In this document: positions 1 through 9,085 of the stretch, in pieces | Layout: each line of letters starts with the position of its first letter | How positions within the stretch are numbered: the stretch's first letter is position 1 | Assembly (NCBI GenBank): GCA_002381185.1 | Contig: DFOA01000065.1 | Location: 1 to 64,000 of the forward strand | DNA from: Firmicutes bacterium UBA3553 | Lineage (GTDB): Bacteria > Bacillota > Clostridia > Tissierellales > Sedimentibacteraceae | Direction of reading: 5' to 3' | DNA: 64,000 bases | Translations under genes and position numbers: made by a program | The notes under the pieces: generated by a model | Told to the model about the DNA's origin: nothing | The model's database searches: none | The model's input: only the letters and a program-made list of their open reading frames with translations

Positions 1-1
1 A

Positions 2-82
2 GAAAATGAAATGGAATCATTAGCAAGAGGTGCGTTGGAAGGAATTAAATGTGAAGAAACGATCAGAAAATTTAAAGCGTAA
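2..82 (+). CDS. C-terminal end of an unidentified protein (cut by window start)
   Basis: An open frame runs from the window edge to TAA at 80-82 and gives 26 residues ending in EETIRKFKA. A strong terminator follows at 149-178, so this is the last gene of an upstream unit. The fragment is helical and charged and too short to assign to a family. The neighbours are peptidase and peptide-transport genes, but that does not identify it. Confidence 0.5.
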   Translation, partial: ENEMESLARGALEGIKCEETIRKFKA

Positions 83-148
83 GCTTTAATTATAAAATGT
101 AAATGCTTCTGCTTTGATGCGGATAAAATTTTACCATAATATTATTAT

Positions 149-178
149 TCCCTTAAATATAATTTGAGGGATTTTTTT
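149..178 (+). terminator. Rho-independent terminator
   Basis: A 10-bp stem (149-158 with 162-171, one T-G pair) with a 3-nt loop is followed by seven T (172-178). It ends the unit of the truncated first gene. The rest of 179-353 is AT-rich leader DNA in which I see no gene. Confidence 0.8.
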
Positions 179-353
179 ATGAGTCAAGCAAGAACGTTAA
201 AAATTACTTTCTATTTCATACAGCTTTTTTATTATAAGATCAAAATGATAATTAGTGATACCTGTTTAAAAAATCATATTAAAATGGTTATTAATTAGAT
301 TTATGGTAAATATATATATGAATTTAAACATTAATTTAGTATGAAAGGATGCT

Positions 354-1817
354 ATGTCTATGATAGAAGTACTTAAAGATTTACAACCTGTGGACGTATT
401 CAAATATTTTGAAAAGCTTTCACAGATTCCAAGAGGTTCAGGAAATGAAAAAGAGGTTAGCGATTATTTAGTATCATTTGCTAAGGAGAATAATCTAGAA
501 TATGTTCAAGATTCTGCATTAAACGTTGTTATTAGAAAGAAGGCGTCACAAGGATATGAAAACAGTCCTGCTGTTGTTTTGCAGGGACATATGGACATGG
601 TCTGTGAAAAAAATACAGATGTAGAACATGATTTTACAAAGGACCCGCTTAAGTTAAGAATAATAGATGACAGGGTATATGCAACCGGAACAACGTTAGG
701 AGCTGATAATGGAATTGCAGTAGCAATGGGATTAGCAATTCTGGCTTCTGATGAATATCAACATCCGGCAATAGAATTACTTGTAACCACTTCTGAAGAA
801 ACAGGAATGGATGGAGCTATGGAATTAGACCCTAAAAATATAACAGGCAGAACTCTGATTAATATTGATTCAGAAGAAGAGGGTACTATATTAGTGAGCT
901 GTGCCGGCGGGGTTACAGCTAAAGTAACAATTCCTGTTAAGTTTGAATCAGTAAACGAAAACCTTGTACCTTATTCAATTAAGATAAGAGGTCTTAAGGG
1001 CGGACACTCTGGAATGGAAATAGATAAGGGAAGAGGGAACTCTAATAAATTAATGGGGCGGGTACTTATGACTATTTTCTCTGAAACAGATATTAGACTT
1101 AGTTCATTAAATGGCGGATCTAAGCATAATGCAATTCCACGTGAGGCTGATGCGGTTATTTTAGTAAGGTCTGAAGATAGTGTTTTGATCGAGAAGAAAA
1201 TACAAGAGTGTGAAGAAACATTTAAAAATGAATTGAGAACTCCAGATCCTGATATTAGAGTAGAATTTGAAGCTTTACAAACTCTTCCTTCACAAATGCT
1301 TTCAAAAGAATCGACTAAAAATATAATTAACTATTTATACTTGATTATTGATGGGGTTACCTCAATGAGCATGGATATTAAGGGATTGGTGGAAAGTTCC
1401 TTAAATCTCGGAGTTGTTACAACTTATAAAGACGGGGTAGAATTCATAAGCTCAATTCGAAGTTCTGTTAGAAGCTTAAAAGATGAATTATATAACAGAT
1501 TATGTGTAACCGCAGAAATTAATGGCGGAAATGTAGTTAGTGAATCCAACTATCCTGAATGGGCATATAATCCTAATTCAAAAATAAGAACAATTTTTGA
1601 AAATGTATATGAAAAAATGTATGGGGAAAAGCCTCATATATCAGCAATACATGCCGGACTTGAATGCGGGCTGTTTGCAGAAAAATTTGGTGAAATAGAT
1701 GCAATTTCTTTTGGACCAAATTTATATGACGTTCATACTCCAAATGAAAGTATGAGTATTTCTTCAGTTCAGAGAACGTGGAAATATTTATTGGAGATAT
1801 TAAAAAATATAAAATAA
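354..1817 (+). CDS. pepD: Aminoacyl-histidine (Xaa-His) dipeptidase, M20C
   Basis: Cytoplasmic di-zinc metallodipeptidase that hydrolyses Xaa-His and other dipeptides. The 487 residues match the usual length of about 485. Metal and catalytic positions of the M20 fold are visible: the HMD motif (H79, D81), GADNG (D118), the acidic pair E148/E149 in TTSEET, D172 in the IDSEEEG stretch, and a late His in YDVHTPNE. An AAAGGA site lies at 344-349. ATG 354 is close to it and ATG 360 (MIEV) is an equally possible start. The OPT transporter begins 32 bases downstream, which suggests an import-and-hydrolyse peptide unit. Confidence 0.93.
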   Translation: MSMIEVLKDLQPVDVFKYFEKLSQIPRGSGNEKEVSDYLVSFAKENNLEYVQDSALNVVIRKKASQGYENSPAVVLQGHMDMVCEKNTDVEHDFTKDPLKLRIIDDRVYATGTTLGADNGIAVAMGLAILASDEYQHPAIELLVTTSEETGMDGAMELDPKNITGRTLINIDSEEEGTILVSCAGGVTAKVTIPVKFESVNENLVPYSIKIRGLKGGHSGMEIDKGRGNSNKLMGRVLMTIFSETDIRLSSLNGGSKHNAIPREADAVILVRSEDSVLIEKKIQECEETFKNELRTPDPDIRVEFEALQTLPSQMLSKESTKNIINYLYLIIDGVTSMSMDIKGLVESSLNLGVVTTYKDGVEFISSIRSSVRSLKDELYNRLCVTAEINGGNVVSESNYPEWAYNPNSKIRTIFENVYEKMYGEKPHISAIHAGLECGLFAEKFGEIDAISFGPNLYDVHTPNESMSISSVQRTWKYLLEILKNIK

Positions 1818-1849
1818 GCTATGATAAATGAAATTAACGGAGGTATTTA

Positions 1850-3760
1850 ATGGATAAAAAATTATCTAAAGATGCATATGGTAATATACCCGGCAAAGAC
1901 TATGTGCCTTATATTTCTAGCGGTTCCAAATTAGGTGGAAGTGGTGCAGTTTTAATAATAGGTATTATCTTATCTATTTTATTTGCGGCATCTACCGCCT
2001 ATTCTGGCATGAAATCAGGTCTTACAGTTGCCGCTGGTATACCGGGTTCTATTATAGGTTCAGCTTTTGTATCAGCATTTTCTAAAAAGAAGGGGATTCT
2101 TGGGAAAAATTTAATACAAGGTATGTCAAGTGGTGGTGAATCCGTTGCTAGTGGTATAATATTCGTATTGCCGGCAGTTCTTTTAATAGGTTCAAATGTT
2201 TCTTTTATAGAAGGTTTTGTAGTTGGTACAGGTGGAGTTCTATTTGGTATTGGAATAGCTTCTATCGTTCATAAATACTTAATCGTAGAAGAACATGGAA
2301 AACTAATGTACCCTGAGTCAATGGCCATATCAGAAACACTTGTTGCCTCTGAAGGTGCCGGTGATTCAATAAAGTACATGGGAATAGGGTTTGGAATAGG
2401 TGGCATTATAACTGTTGTAACTAGTTCATTTTTAAATGTGGCTAACAATGTTATAAGCTATGTAAATGAATCTTTCTATAAGTGGAAATTTCAGATTGAA
2501 GTTAATCCTTTATTATTAGGTATAGGATTTATAGTTGGATTAGATGTATCCTTAACTATGTTTGCAGGTTCTATATTAGCTAACTTCGGTATTTTACCTT
2601 TAATAGGTTATTTTACTGCTCTTGGTCAAAGTAATGCATTTGTATGGAATGATCCAAGTATTGCTATTAATGCTATGAATGTTTCAAATATATCTGGCAG
2701 TTATGTAAAATATATTGGTGCAGGTATGATGCTTTCTGGTGGTTTAATAGGAGCTATAAAGCTAATACCAACTATTATTTCTTCCATAAAAGAAACCCTT
2801 AGTGCTAAATCTACAAATAATGCTGATAGTTCATCTGTTGGAACATTAATATTATTAGGTGGGGTCATAATCGGATTTGTAGCAGGTTTCTTAATTTCGG
2901 ATGGAAATATATTAATGGCAATAGTTGCTTCTGTTTTATCTTTATTTTTATCATTACTATTTGTCATTGTTTCTGGTCGCTTAACAGGTACTATTGGAAC
3001 TTCAAATCTTCCTGTTTCTGGTATGACCATAGCTTCTTTAGTTCTTGTAACTTTATTATTTGTTGCACTGGGATGGGTAAGTCCTGAAAATAATAAATCT
3101 TTACTTTTATTTGGTACATTCATAGTTACTGCAATAGCTATTGCAGGTGGCTATTGTCAATCACAAAAAGTCTCTTTTATATTAGGTGGAGATAAAAATG
3201 AAATGCAAAAATACTTTGCAATTGCTTCAATAGTTGGTGTTGCAGTAGTTATTGGTACTATACTATTACTCTCAAGCCAACTTTCACTGACTGGTGATGA
3301 TGTCACGTTTGCTTTGCCTCAAGCTAACTTAATGGCAACTTTAACTGCTGGCATTATATCGGGTGAGCTGCCTTGGGTTATGATAATTGTAGGTATTGTT
3401 ATGGGAATTGTATTGTTTTTATTAAATCTTCCTATAATGACTATTGCCATAGGTTTCTATTTGCCAATATCAACTACTTCTATAATTTTAATTGGTGCTT
3501 TAATTCGCTTATTAATAGAAAGAACTTCAAAATCTGAAAAAGAAAAAGATTTTAAAGTTTCAAATGGTATAAGTTTATCTTCCGGTCTTGTTGCGGGTGG
3601 CTCCATAATAGGGCTTGTGGGGATAATACTTCAAGTTTCCGGTGTTATAAAAGGAATTGCACCAAGTGGCTTCACTGAAACTAATAGTATGGCATTTTTG
3701 CTATTAGCAGTTCTTGTAATAGCGACAATAATTCCTATAATAAACAGTAAACCAAGTTGA
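1850..3760 (+). CDS. OPT-family oligopeptide transporter
   Basis: Polytopic membrane protein of 636 residues, nearly all hydrophobic segments joined by short loops. The N-terminal part has the AAST-YSGMKSGLTVAAGIPGSI type sequence characteristic of prokaryotic OPT/YSL transporters, including the conserved 'GLT.AAGIPGS' core at roughly residues 57-70. OPT proteins import short peptides (or metal chelates in the YSL branch) by proton symport. Co-transcription with pepD, 32 bases upstream, favours peptide import. An AACGGAGGT ribosome site lies just before the ATG. The protein is full length. Confidence 0.88.
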   Translation: MDKKLSKDAYGNIPGKDYVPYISSGSKLGGSGAVLIIGIILSILFAASTAYSGMKSGLTVAAGIPGSIIGSAFVSAFSKKKGILGKNLIQGMSSGGESVASGIIFVLPAVLLIGSNVSFIEGFVVGTGGVLFGIGIASIVHKYLIVEEHGKLMYPESMAISETLVASEGAGDSIKYMGIGFGIGGIITVVTSSFLNVANNVISYVNESFYKWKFQIEVNPLLLGIGFIVGLDVSLTMFAGSILANFGILPLIGYFTALGQSNAFVWNDPSIAINAMNVSNISGSYVKYIGAGMMLSGGLIGAIKLIPTIISSIKETLSAKSTNNADSSSVGTLILLGGVIIGFVAGFLISDGNILMAIVASVLSLFLSLLFVIVSGRLTGTIGTSNLPVSGMTIASLVLVTLLFVALGWVSPENNKSLLLFGTFIVTAIAIAGGYCQSQKVSFILGGDKNEMQKYFAIASIVGVAVVIGTILLLSSQLSLTGDDVTFALPQANLMATLTAGIISGELPWVMIIVGIVMGIVLFLLNLPIMTIAIGFYLPISTTSIILIGALIRLLIERTSKSEKEKDFKVSNGISLSSGLVAGGSIIGLVGIILQVSGVIKGIAPSGFTETNSMAFLLLAVLVIATIIPIINSKPS

Positions 3761-3805
3761 TAATAGATGCATTTGACATCTTAAGCTATGCCTTTGAAGA
3801 GGGTG

Positions 3806-3843
3806 TTGCCTCCGTGATGTTTCGTCTTAAATCACGGGGGCAA
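3806..3843. terminator. Hairpin between convergent genes
   Basis: A 13-bp stem (3806-3818 with 3831-3843, one T-G pair) has a 12-nt loop that contains the stop codon of the minus-strand gene. It lies between the ends of the OPT and dehydrogenase-like genes. There is only a TTT tail on the plus side, so termination is likely but not certain. Confidence 0.5.
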
Positions 3844-5248
3844 TTTCAAAAACAGTACCTCGATTAAAATCAGTCACAAACCTGGAGCCATAAACTCCTA
3901 AATATAATTTATCTTGGCTCAGAGTCGTTCCAAGGCTTACATAGAAAGATGACTGAGATCCAAAATTATAATCGGTTTCAATAACACTCAAATCATTTGG
4001 GTTACAATTTGATTCTGTCCTGGTATAAGCCAAAACCCCTCTTGCCGGAAGTCCGAATCCTTCATTTCGTGCGAAATCGGTGAACACGAGGCTTCCTGTC
4101 AAATCAGGTATTTCATTTCCCAAATATGGCTGGACTCCTGTAAGGGCAGTTCCTTCAAACTTATCAGGACGTGTATCTTCATGAAAATATGTGGTCAGAG
4201 GCTGCAGGCGATGCACTGAAGTTTTTACCGCCTCATTATAAAAAGCAGTTATTTTTTCATTTAAAGACGGATTTTGAGGGCATTCTCTTATAATTGAAGT
4301 AGGGAAGGTTCCTTCCCAGCCACGCCAGCCTAAATTAATAAATCCATTCTGATTGGATTCATATTTCATTGAATATGCTTGAACAAGATTAGTAACCGGC
4401 ATTGGCTTATAATTAATAAATGAATAAATAGATTCTTCCAGATCCTGTCCCACATTTCCTACATATTTAATATATTGATTATAAAACCTTTCATATGTAA
4501 TGCCTGTAGGGTTGCGAATACCTTTGGCAATTACCGTAAGCATTTCCTGAACAGATGCGGGAAGCTCATCAAAGCGTGTTACCACAGATGTGTTATCGAT
4601 AAATGTATTACTGGTTACATCAATTTCAATTACTTTACCGGCAATTTCCATATCATCCTGGCTTAAATTAAACGGATCATATCCTGAGCCGCCATCTCCG
4701 GTAGTCAAGACAAGTTTTCCTGTTTCAGGTGAAAAATTTAAGCTGTTAACACCATTGTGATTCATAAATGGTCTTCTTAAATTAAGTAATGTCCGTCGTT
4801 TTTGAGATTGACCGTTTGATTGCAAAATCCATTCTTCAACTGTGTCAATATGATCAAATTGACTTTCTCTATTTATCCATTTAAGATTTAACGTTTCAGG
4901 GTCGCAGGGGTCAGGTTCAAAGGATTCAGTAAGAGCACCCGGGCCTTGTGTTCCCGCTTCTGAATAATGAAGATAAAACAGACCATTATAATAAAATTCA
5001 GGGTGAAACGCCAACCCAAGCAATCCACGTTCATCATAACCGCTACCGGAAGCGCCCAGCTCTATTATTCTTGAGCGAATATCCAAAAAAGTCCTTATAA
5101 CTCCGTTTCCTATATAAAAGATTTCTCCAGGCTGAGTTGCAATAAACAGCCTTTCGGCCCTGTCACCAGGTGATATAGTTGTTTTTAAAACAGTGGGCAA
5201 ATTTATATTACTGATAATAGGACGTAAACTCGCTTTAATTTTTATCAA
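3827..5248 (-). CDS. Glucose/sorbosone dehydrogenase-like (PQQ GDH-type) beta-propeller protein
   Basis: The 473-residue protein has the sequence landmarks of the soluble PQQ-dependent sugar dehydrogenase (GSDH) family: an early FIATQPGEIFYI strand, GLLGLAFHPEF, the NHNGVNSLNFSPETGKL / TTGDGG block, and GWRGWEGTFP. In this family the HNG histidine acts as base and the propeller holds PQQ and calcium. No signal peptide or membrane anchor is visible, unlike typical secreted members. The start is TTG at 5248, preceded by GGAAGGTAG. There are no neighbours of related function. PQQ dependence in an anaerobe is doubtful, so the protein may be a propeller with another role. Confidence 0.75.
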   Translation of the reverse strand: MIKIKASLRPIISNINLPTVLKTTISPGDRAERLFIATQPGEIFYIGNGVIRTFLDIRSRIIELGASGSGYDERGLLGLAFHPEFYYNGLFYLHYSEAGTQGPGALTESFEPDPCDPETLNLKWINRESQFDHIDTVEEWILQSNGQSQKRRTLLNLRRPFMNHNGVNSLNFSPETGKLVLTTGDGGSGYDPFNLSQDDMEIAGKVIEIDVTSNTFIDNTSVVTRFDELPASVQEMLTVIAKGIRNPTGITYERFYNQYIKYVGNVGQDLEESIYSFINYKPMPVTNLVQAYSMKYESNQNGFINLGWRGWEGTFPTSIIRECPQNPSLNEKITAFYNEAVKTSVHRLQPLTTYFHEDTRPDKFEGTALTGVQPYLGNEIPDLTGSLVFTDFARNEGFGLPARGVLAYTRTESNCNPNDLSVIETDYNFGSQSSFYVSLGTTLSQDKLYLGVYGSRFVTDFNRGTVFEIAPVI

Positions 5249-5412
5249 ATTAACTACCTTCCTTTATTAATTTCTGTTATAAGAATATGCCGGAATTATC
5301 CTGATATTACCAAGTGGGATCGGAGAAACTTTATGTATTGTGATTAACTGAGCATAAGTATTAAATTTGTAGAAATAGATGGTATTTTAAAGTGGTTTTT
5401 TGTACGGAATAA

Positions 5413-5421
5413 TGATATAAT
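5413..5421 (+). promoter_or_regulatory. Extended -10 promoter of the leader/MFS unit
   Basis: TGATATAAT at 5413-5421 combines a TGn extension with a perfect -10 hexamer. No good -35 is present at the expected distance. Transcription would begin near 5428, a few bases before the leader ribosome site. Confidence 0.6.
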
Positions 5422-5450
5422 GAAATCAAAAATATGGAGAGGTATTCATA

Positions 5451-5468
5451 ATGTATAGTCCGATTTAA
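5451..5468 (+). CDS. Putative leader peptide MYSPI
   Basis: A five-codon frame, ATG to TAA, encodes MYSPI. It has a strong GGAGAGGT ribosome site (5436-5443) at 7-base spacing. It lies between the promoter and a hairpin region upstream of an MFS transporter gene, the arrangement used in ribosome-stalling attenuation of drug-efflux genes. Function is inferred from position alone. Confidence 0.5.
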   Translation: MYSPI

Positions 5469-5469
5469 A

Positions 5470-5517
5470 CATAATAAAACAGTAAATTAATGCTGTATAA
5501 ACAGCTGTTTTGTTATG
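5470..5517 (+). promoter_or_regulatory. Putative attenuator with alternative stems
   Basis: The outer 13-bp stem pairs 5470-5482 with 5505-5517 (one T-G pair). Inside it, GCTGT at 5492-5496 can pair with ACAGC at 5501-5505 (5 bp) or with ACAG at 5479-5482. The segments therefore form mutually exclusive hairpins in the manner of 1-2-3-4 attenuators. The long stem begins two bases after the leader stop codon and ends about 30 bases before the MFS start. The U-run is within the stem, so terminator strength is uncertain. Confidence 0.5.
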
Positions 5518-5547
5518 CTTAAATTTAATACGAAAGGACGTTATTTT

Positions 5548-6717
5548 ATGAAGCCAGGAAGAAATATTTGGCTCATGTATGCTATTGCCTTTTTGCAGGG
5601 AATGGTGTTTTATGGGCCGATTTCTGTATTATACCGCCAATCAGCTGGTATAACCATTTTTCAGCTTACTGTTATAGAGAGCGTATTACTTACTCTTTGC
5701 CTAATGCTTGAACTTCCATGGGGTATTGTTTCCGACAGAATTGGTTATAAAAAATCTATGCTCTTTTGCTGTGTCTTATTTTTCATTTCAAAGATTGTAT
5801 TTTGGAAAGCAGCAGGTTTTGGAGCATTTTTAGTCGAAAGAATTATCCTCAGCATAGTAATATCAGGACTATCAGGCGTGGATACAAGTATTTTGTATTT
5901 ATCCTGTGATAAAGACAACACACAAAAAGTGTTTGGAATATATAATAATTTACAAACTTCAGGTATGTTTTTTGCTTCTGTAATATACTCTGTGTTTATT
6001 AAAGATAATTATAGGCTTTCAGGATTTTTAACGGTTTGTAGCCATGGGATTGCTGCGATAATTGCCTTCTGGCTGGTTGAGGTTAAGGAAAATAAGGCTG
6101 GAAAGTCAAAAGCAGAATTCATAGAATTTGCTGAACTTTTAAAGCAGATGATTAAAAACAAATATTTTATTTTATTTTTAATCAGTATTGCATTATTTAA
6201 CGAAACTCACCAAACTATTACCGTATTTTTAAATCAAATTCAATATGTGAAGTGTGGACTATCGAATGCTGCTATAGGATATATCTATATAGGAATTACA
6301 CTTACAGGTCTTTTAGGTGTATTTTCTGAAGTGCTGACTCAAAAACTTGGTACCACTCCACTTGTATCCATATTGTACGGAGCAGCGGCAGCAGCATGTA
6401 TTATTCTTGGAATAACAGCTAATGCACGGCTTTCCGCTGCATCAATTATGATACTCCGGATTAGTTTCAGTCTGTTTCAGCCACTGCAAATGGAAATGCA
6501 AAACAACCAAGTAGTTTCACAAAACAGAGCCACTGAACTGAGCACTAACGCAGTAATTATTAATTGTGTTGGTATCGGAACTAATTTGATTTATGGAAAA
6601 CTGGCAGAGTTAAACATAACATATGCCATGTTTGCCGGGGCATTCTTTTGCATTATTGGCTTGTGGCTTTTTTATTTAAGTAAAGTTATAGGCAGACAGA
6701 GAGTTCAAAAGGAATAG
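5548..6717 (+). CDS. MFS transporter, probable drug/metabolite exporter
   Basis: From ATG 5548 the protein has 389 residues. This start has an AAAGGA ribosome site 9 bases upstream; an earlier in-frame ATG at 5515 lies in the leader hairpin and is not favoured. About 12 hydrophobic segments are visible, and the MFS motif A between helices 2 and 3 is clear (GIVSDRIGYKKS, about residues 54-65). Substrate is unknown. It is preceded by a five-codon leader peptide and an attenuator-like hairpin, so expression may respond to a ribosome inhibitor that the pump exports. It is a single gene, followed by a terminator. Confidence 0.85.
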   Translation: MKPGRNIWLMYAIAFLQGMVFYGPISVLYRQSAGITIFQLTVIESVLLTLCLMLELPWGIVSDRIGYKKSMLFCCVLFFISKIVFWKAAGFGAFLVERIILSIVISGLSGVDTSILYLSCDKDNTQKVFGIYNNLQTSGMFFASVIYSVFIKDNYRLSGFLTVCSHGIAAIIAFWLVEVKENKAGKSKAEFIEFAELLKQMIKNKYFILFLISIALFNETHQTITVFLNQIQYVKCGLSNAAIGYIYIGITLTGLLGVFSEVLTQKLGTTPLVSILYGAAAAACIILGITANARLSAASIMILRISFSLFQPLQMEMQNNQVVSQNRATELSTNAVIINCVGIGTNLIYGKLAELNITYAMFAGAFFCIIGLWLFYLSKVIGRQRVQKE

Positions 6718-6784
6718 AAATAATGAGATAATTTGGGCGGTAAAATTATGAGGCTGAATTAATCAACAAATAGAAAGTTTTTTC

Positions 6785-6821
6785 AAGAGAACTGAAGGGC
6801 AAGACCTTTCAGTTCTCTTTT
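6785..6821. terminator. Bidirectional terminator
   Basis: A 14-bp stem (6785-6798 with 6805-6819, one bulged base) with a 6-nt loop ends in TTTT. It sits between the convergent MFS and ECF-ATPase genes. The A-rich 5' side gives a T tail for the minus strand too. Confidence 0.8.
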
Positions 6822-6835
6822 AAGTATCCCCGGCA

Positions 6836-8335
6836 TTAGGAAGTCTGTTTATAAGGTTCAAGAAAAAAGCTTTTTAATTTTTCTGCAGATTCATTGTTTA
6901 GATTGTAAGAGTCTTTAATCTTTCCATTTTCAAGATGAATTACATACGTACAGCAATGAAGTATAAGCTCCGGGTCATGGGTGATGACAAAGATTGTTTT
7001 TTCGCTTTTACTTAAATCTTTAATACAGTCGGCAACTTTTTTCATATGGTTATAGTCCAGGCCGCTGGTAGGTTCATCAAACAGAATAATACTTTTTTCT
7101 GCTGCGACAGCACTTGCAATAGCTACACGTTGTTTTTGCCCGCCGGATAATGCCATAGGATGTTTTTCTTTATATTCCAATAAACCAAGATTCTTTAATA
7201 TTTCCTCAGATTGTTGTTCCTTTTCTTCATCTGTAATGCTGTTCTGATCACTCATGCTGAGCAAGACTTCATCTATGACACTTTCAGTAAAGAGCTGGTG
7301 ATTTACATCCTGCATTACCATATAACAGTATTTCAGACCTTTATTATTAGAACATTTTTTCCCTTCCACCTCAAGAAGGCCCTTGCACCTTTTTTCCAGG
7401 CCACATAAACATTTTGCAAATGTGGATTTTCCTGCGCCATTATGTCCGATAACGGCTGCAACAGATCCTTTTTTTAACTGAATATCATTAATATCTATAC
7501 CATGAATCTTGTCTTTATAAATGTAACTTAAACCAGATATTTTAATAAAGGAAGTGTTGTGGAGTACATAATCATTGGAATAAGAAAGATCTCCAATATT
7601 TAACGGACGAATTCCGCGCTTTTGGGACTCTGCAATGCTCAAATTTCTGATTCTTTCTGCAGGAAGTTCTTCCGCAATTCTGCCGTTTTTCATGAGAATC
7701 AGGCGGTCAGCCAATTCACGCATAAAATAAAGTCTATGTTCTGCAATAATAATTGTACGGCCTTCTTTTTTCCAGAAGGCAATCATATTGCGAAGATCTT
7801 CAATTGCTGCAATATCCAGATTAGAAGAAGGCTCATCAAGGACTATAATTTCAGATTCGGCGACAGAAACACTTGCACATGCAATTTTTTGCTTTTCTCC
7901 TCCGCTCAGTTGAAAAATACTGCGATCCATTAAGGAATAAAGACTAAAATCAGACACGGCTTTTTCAATTCTTTTGGAAATATCAGTCATGGATATGCCC
8001 TGATTTTCAGGTGAAAAAGCAAGTTCACTGGTTGTGTCCACATTAAAAAACTGAGATCTGGGGTTTTGAAATACACTGCCCACATATTTTGAAATCTGAT
8101 ATATGGGTTCCTTACTGATGTTTTTGCCGTTAATAAGGACTTCTCCCTCCAGCTTGCCTTCATAGAAATGAGGTATAAGACCGTTGATTAGCCTGGTTAC
8201 TGTGGTTTTTCCGCACCCGGAATCGCCGGTGATGAGAATGGTTTCACCTTTATGAATCGTAAGATTTATGTTTTTAATTCCATCACCTTCTTCACCTCCG
8301 CTGTATACAAAACACACATTTTTAAATTCAATCAT
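6836..8335 (-). CDS. ECF transporter ATPase, two fused ABC domains
   Basis: The 499-residue protein carries two complete ABC ATPase domains, equivalent to EcfA1+EcfA2 in one chain. The first has Walker A GDSGCGKTT, signature LSGGEKQKI and Walker B IIVLDEPSSNLD. The second has GHNGAGKST, LSGGQKQRV and IILFDEPTSGLD. A perfect AAGGAGGTGATCC site precedes ATG 8335 (MIEFKNV); the frame is open 41 codons further upstream, inside the ecfT end, and that extension is rejected. It is the third gene of a tight unit with EcfT (13-base gap) and the S component, so it powers uptake of the substrate bound by the Trep_Strep protein. Confidence 0.92.
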   Translation of the reverse strand: MIEFKNVCFVYSGGEEGDGIKNINLTIHKGETILITGDSGCGKTTVTRLINGLIPHFYEGKLEGEVLINGKNISKEPIYQISKYVGSVFQNPRSQFFNVDTTSELAFSPENQGISMTDISKRIEKAVSDFSLYSLMDRSIFQLSGGEKQKIACASVSVAESEIIVLDEPSSNLDIAAIEDLRNMIAFWKKEGRTIIIAEHRLYFMRELADRLILMKNGRIAEELPAERIRNLSIAESQKRGIRPLNIGDLSYSNDYVLHNTSFIKISGLSYIYKDKIHGIDINDIQLKKGSVAAVIGHNGAGKSTFAKCLCGLEKRCKGLLEVEGKKCSNNKGLKYCYMVMQDVNHQLFTESVIDEVLLSMSDQNSITDEEKEQQSEEILKNLGLLEYKEKHPMALSGGQKQRVAIASAVAAEKSIILFDEPTSGLDYNHMKKVADCIKDLSKSEKTIFVITHDPELILHCCTYVIHLENGKIKDSYNLNNESAEKLKSFFLEPYKQTS

Positions 8336-8348
8336 CTGGATCACCTCC

Positions 8349-9074
8349 TTAATAGATGATGCATAATAACAATCCGGCCAGGGATATGGAGCCGAATATA
8401 ATGTCTGCAGTGTGAAAACCAATCTGACAAATGTTTGTACGTTCCGTTTCACTGCCAAGCCCCTTTGTTAAAGATGCAGCGGAAAGCTCCTCCCCGATTT
8501 TTACAACCGACATTAAAAGAGGGACAATTTTATATTCCAGATACAGAATAGGATTTTTGAATATCTTGCTTTTTTTAATTCCGCGCATCTTCATAGCTGT
8601 GTTAATTGACCTGGATTCTTCCATTATTGTGGGGATAAAACGGAACATGACAGAAAGGGGAATGGTAATCTTATCTGTCATATGAATACGTTTCATTGCG
8701 CAGTTAAATTCGCTGACGGTTGTGGTTGAAAGTAAATAATACCCGGAAATAATACCCGGTACAAATCTTGTTATGAGTCCCGAACAAATTAATATTACGA
8801 AGCTGATAATGCCCTTTGTATACATAAGTAGAACCGATTCCGAAAAAGAGGCTGCTGAAAATACGGCAGAATACAAAAAGCCGCTTAACAGTTTTCTTTC
8901 ACTTATGAGCAGTACAGCAGGAAGGATAGCAAGCATAATGCGTGCTATCTTTTCAACTCCAATCACTCCGCCGCTGATTAAAACAATGCTTACGGAGACA
9001 GTCATAAATATTTTGGTTCTGGGGTCGAGTTTTAAATTAGTTTTCGGAATCCCTAGCATAATGTTGCTTTGCAT
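8349..9074 (-). CDS. ECF transporter transmembrane component (EcfT/CbiQ family)
   Basis: The 241-residue membrane protein couples the ATPase to the substrate-binding subunit. It has the conserved LDPRTK near residue 16-21, five to six hydrophobic segments, and the cytoplasmic coupling-helix motif AMKMRGI that corresponds to the xRG signature of EcfT. The start has AAGGAGGTAAC immediately upstream. It lies 11 bases after the S-component gene and 13 bases before the ATPase gene, so the three are one operon. Confidence 0.9.
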   Translation of the reverse strand: MQSNIMLGIPKTNLKLDPRTKIFMTVSVSIVLISGGVIGVEKIARIMLAILPAVLLISERKLLSGFLYSAVFSAASFSESVLLMYTKGIISFVILICSGLITRFVPGIISGYYLLSTTTVSEFNCAMKRIHMTDKITIPLSVMFRFIPTIMEESRSINTAMKMRGIKKSKIFKNPILYLEYKIVPLLMSVVKIGEELSAASLTKGLGSETERTNICQIGFHTADIIFGSISLAGLLLCIIY

Positions 9075-9085
9075 GTTACCTCCTT

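Noticed and set aside
2701..3123. Antisense open frame inside the OPT gene
   Set aside because: It is a shadow of a hydrophobic coding sequence without a ribosome site. Similar antisense frames in xdh, hypD and the ABC genes were rejected for the same reason.
5515..5547. Upstream ATG (5515) as start of the MFS transporter
   Set aside because: It lies within the 3' arm of the leader hairpin and has no ribosome site, whereas ATG 5548 has AAAGGA at good spacing.
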